Assembly: GCF_002218065.1 (NCBI RefSeq)
Contig: NZ_BDUB01000001.1
Coordinates: 1,065,567 to 1,129,566 of the forward strand
Source of the DNA: Nodularia sp. NIES-3585
GTDB lineage: Bacteria > Cyanobacteriota > Cyanobacteriia > Cyanobacteriales > Nostocaceae
Direction: 5' to 3'
Length of the DNA: 64,000 nt
Below, piece by piece: positions 62,078 to 64,000 of this stretch. The translations under genes were made by a program, and so were the position numbers. Under the pieces are notes generated by a model, which did no database searches, had not been told where the DNA came from, and saw only the letters and a list, made by a program, of their open reading frames with translations. Positions within the stretch are counted from its first letter, which is position 1, and each line of letters starts with the position of its first letter.

Positions 62078-62467
62078 CTATTCCCTATTCTCCTTTTTCT
62101 GTAAAGAACGAATGAGCGCCCGGAGTAGTCTTCCTACAGATTCACATTGTTTCAAAATTGGACTGGCTGATTGAGGATCTGTAAGTCGAATTTTGGCTCT
62201 ACACGATAGTAACAAATGAGTTTCTAGTTCTTTGAGAGAGCCTTGTGCTATTCGTAAAAATTTTATGTATTCCATGCGATATTCCCTTCCATAACCCTCA
62301 GCAATATTTGCTGGAATTGATGTAGATGCCCTACGAATTTGTGAAGTCATTCCGTAGAGTTCCTCTTTTGGAAACGTCATTGTTAGCTCATAGCAAGCTT
62401 CAGCTAAATTCATGCCTTCTTGCCAAACTGTTAAATCTTGATAAGAGCGAATTTGATAACTTGTCAT
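62078..62467 (-). CDS. Four-helix-bundle protein (S23/IVP family)
   Basis: 129 residues. YQDLTVWQEGMNLAEACYELTMTFPKEELYGMTSQIRRASTSIPANIAEGYGR is the family hallmark. The fold is a four-helix bundle first known from 23S rRNA intervening sequences, where its role is unclear, and it also occurs at many ordinary loci. Here it is not in rRNA. It lies between two taxis genes on the same strand, with heptamer arrays of opposite orientation directly on both sides (62471-62519 starts 3 bases before its ATG; 61991-62060 follows 17 bases past its stop). The unit looks like an inserted cassette. Confidence 0.92.
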   Translation of the reverse strand: MTSYQIRSYQDLTVWQEGMNLAEACYELTMTFPKEELYGMTSQIRRASTSIPANIAEGYGREYRMEYIKFLRIAQGSLKELETHLLLSCRAKIRLTDPQSASPILKQCESVGRLLRALIRSLQKKENRE

Positions 62468-62470
62468 TGC

Positions 62471-62519
62471 CTACTCCCTACTCCCTACTCCCTACTCCCT
62501 ACTCCCTACTCCCTACTCC
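62471..62519. repeat. CTACTCC heptamer array, 7 units
   Basis: Seven perfect CTACTCC units, i.e. GGAGTAG on the minus strand, inverted relative to the 61991-62060 array. They fill the gap between the MCP stop and the four-helix-bundle gene start. Confidence 0.93.
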
Positions 62520-62527
62520 CCGATTAA

Positions 62528-64000
62528 TTAATTGACTTTAAACTTACTAGCAGTTGCTAATAACCCTTGTGCCATTCCTGATAAGTCTTGTAAGACCAGG
62601 GAAATTTCTTGAGATTCGGTAAAGGTCTTGTTAGCGATTTCTGCTACATCTTGCATTGATGCTGTTACCGTTACAGATTGTCCCATCTGTTTTTGGGTGG
62701 CTGCGGTAATTCTCTGGATTAGCTGACTGATTTCGGCAGTTGCAGAAACAATTGCATTCAAGTTTTGCCGGGTTTCACTCACAAAGTTTGTTCCTTCAAC
62801 TACCTGCTGAATCCCTGTTTCCATGGCCACTGCTACTTCTCCAGTTTCAGTTTGAATTTCTTGGACTAATTTTTCAATTTCAATTGTGGCTGCGGCTGAT
62901 TGGCGAGATAAAGAACGAACTTCATCGGCTACCACTGCAAAGCCTTTACCATATTCACCGGCGCGAGTGGCTTCAATAGCTGCATTTAACGCCAGTACGT
63001 TGGTCTGTGTGGCGAAATTGCTGATTAAATTCACTACCTTGGAGATTTTTTGCGAAGATTCACTGAGGCGTTTAATTTTTTTACTGGTTTGGGCGACGGT
63101 TTCACGAATTCCTTGGATGGCTTGAACTGTTTGGTTCATTGCTGCATCACCAGATTCTACGGTTTGGTTAGCTTTTTGTAACGCTAATTGCACCAAATCA
63201 GCGTTAGTTACCACAGCTTGGGTAGAGTCTACCATCTGTTGAATATCGTTGAGGGCTGTGGTGATTTCTTCCGATTGTTGTTTTGCTAGATTTGTCAGTC
63301 CCGCCAATGAAGCATCACTACTGCTGGAAGTTTGGGCTACTTTTTGGGAAGTGGTTTGTACTTGGATGACAATTTGCCGCAGTGCTTGCAAAGTATTGTT
63401 ATAGGCATCCGCAATTGTACCGAGTTCGTCTTCTGTAATTGGGGCGCGGACTGTTAAATCTCCATTCAGGGCTGGTCTGAGGGCTGTTAGCAGTTGAATT
63501 GATCGTTGTTGCAGTAATTCTTTGGCGGCTTTTTCTCGTGTTGCGGCTTCTGCTAGTTTTGCTGATTGTGCCTGTAGTTGTTGCAAATATTCAGTCTGTT
63601 GTAATGCTAGCCCTAGCTGGTCACCAATACGTGCTAATAAGGTGGCTTGGGATTCTTCCCAATCACGAGGGCTGGAGTTTTGATAAACTGCGAACAAGCC
63701 CCATAATTGTTCTCCAGAGAATATAGGAACTATGATGTAAGCTTTGATTTCAAATTGCTCTAAAATTTCAATGTGGCAAGGAGAATGATCTACTTTATAT
63801 ATATCATTAGCAACAAAGCTTTCACCTTTGGCATATCTACCGCCCTGAGTTTCTTGTAAGTGGCTATCATCCCAAATGGTTTTGATATCAACGCCTACTA
63901 GTTTTACCCAGTTATTTCCTACTGATTCAGCGATAAATTCACCACCCCAATCAGGATTGAAGCGATAAATAGCGACGCGATCGCATCTTAGTAATTGGCG
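62528..64000 (-). CDS. GAF-domain methyl-accepting chemotaxis protein (PixJ/PtxD-like photoreceptor candidate), partial
   Basis: 491 residues are visible; the frame is open to the right edge, so the N-terminus is outside. A GAF domain comes first ([30 protein letters not shown]). It contains [11 protein letters not shown], a Cys-His pair at about residue 75-76 of the visible part (codons 63778-63773), where cyanobacteriochrome GAF domains bind bilin. A coiled coil and a HAMP-like unit ([20 protein letters not shown]) lead to the MCP signalling domain with [37 protein letters not shown]. It feeds the downstream CheA-type kinase; together they resemble phototaxis clusters of motile filamentous cyanobacteria. 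Confidence 0.9.
   Translation of the reverse strand, partial: RQLLRCDRVAIYRFNPDWGGEFIAESVGNNWVKLVGVDIKTIWDDSHLQETQGGRYAKGESFVANDIYKVDHSPCHIEILEQFEIKAYIIVPIFSGEQLWGLFAVYQNSSPRDWEESQATLLARIGDQLGLALQQTEYLQQLQAQSAKLAEAATREKAAKELLQQRSIQLLTALRPALNGDLTVRAPITEDELGTIADAYNNTLQALRQIVIQVQTTSQKVAQTSSSSDASLAGLTNLAKQQSEEITTALNDIQQMVDSTQAVVTNADLVQLALQKANQTVESGDAAMNQTVQAIQGIRETVAQTSKKIKRLSESSQKISKVVNLISNFATQTNVLALNAAIEATRAGEYGKGFAVVADEVRSLSRQSAAATIEIEKLVQEIQTETGEVAVAMETGIQQVVEGTNFVSETRQNLNAIVSATAEISQLIQRITAATQKQMGQSVTVTASMQDVAEIANKTFTESQEISLVLQDLSGMAQGLLATASKFKVN

Noticed and set aside
1-64000. CRISPR arrays
   Set aside because: All tandem repeats seen have 7-8 bp units without unique spacers of constant length, so none is a CRISPR array despite the presence of TnpB proteins.
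1-64000. tRNA and rRNA genes
   Set aside because: I looked for T-loop and anticodon-arm patterns and conserved rRNA segments while reading and saw none. A tRNA could still be missed by eye.

Overview
The window comes from a cyanobacterium, almost certainly a filamentous member of the Nostocales. HIP1 octamers (GCGATCGC) occur throughout both coding and spacer DNA. Photosynthesis and thylakoid genes are present (petG, a cytochrome cM gene, a photosystem II S4-domain protein, pcxA), as is a stand-alone Mo-nitrogenase C-terminal-domain protein. The spacers carry the heptameric tandem repeats and palindromic repeats typical of Nostoc-like genomes. No rRNA or tRNA gene was seen.

Layout. 1-3700: a partial homocysteine-biosynthesis-type protein, a cyanobacterial orphan, a membrane-anchored TPR protein, and a GDT1-type Mn exporter preceded by a yybP-ykoY-type Mn riboswitch. 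3860-8480: a small secreted NTF2-like protein, sdhA, a solo tnpB abutting sdhA with a divergent 49-aa ribbon-helix-helix gene, and a small membrane protein. 9240-13700: Mo-nitro_C protein, cupin, a pentapeptide-repeat/nuclease fusion, creatininase-family hydrolase, a repeat-rich spacer and a PstS-like binding protein. 13800-20300: malic enzyme, cytM, petG, MATE exporter, a second tnpB carrying an in-frame palindromic repeat, a wrecked SAM-hydrolase (DUF62) pseudogene, and a DUF2301 membrane protein. 20780-26980: a sugar nucleotidyltransferase whose fused mutase half is largely deleted, small secreted or membrane proteins, an IS66 fragment cut by an IS630 copy, and exbB-exbD. 27350-33700: a COX-like fatty-acid dioxygenase and catalase-related enzyme pair beside a DUF2235 hydrolase (likely an oxylipin cassette), a D,D-carboxypeptidase and a third tnpB.

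33740-42700: AEC and CHR transporters, a phosphoribosyltransferase, a GPH-type symporter, small conserved proteins, the PSII S4 protein, Uma2, an NrdG-like radical SAM protein and msrA. 42800-51240: a UvrD/AddB-like helicase with an in-frame heptamer array, pcxA, a GxxExxY gene bracketed by related palindromes, argJ, an IS66-derived MITE, and mrdA (PBP2), whose stop codon is supplied by the end of that MITE. 51580-64000: a polyamine transporter potA-potD-potB without potC, a UrtA-like binding protein beside a Cache-type histidine kinase, then a taxis module on the minus strand. That module is a GAF-MCP receptor followed by a hybrid CheA, with an S23/IVP-like four-helix-bundle gene flanked by inverted heptamer arrays filling the whole space between them.

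Recurring theme: many small repeats have landed in or right beside genes. They occur inside tnpB, inside the helicase gene, at the mrdA stop and between operon partners. Two small ORFs of poorly understood families (GxxExxY and S23/IVP) sit inside inverted repeat pairs like cargo. All calls are from reading the sequence and from family knowledge; no database search was run.
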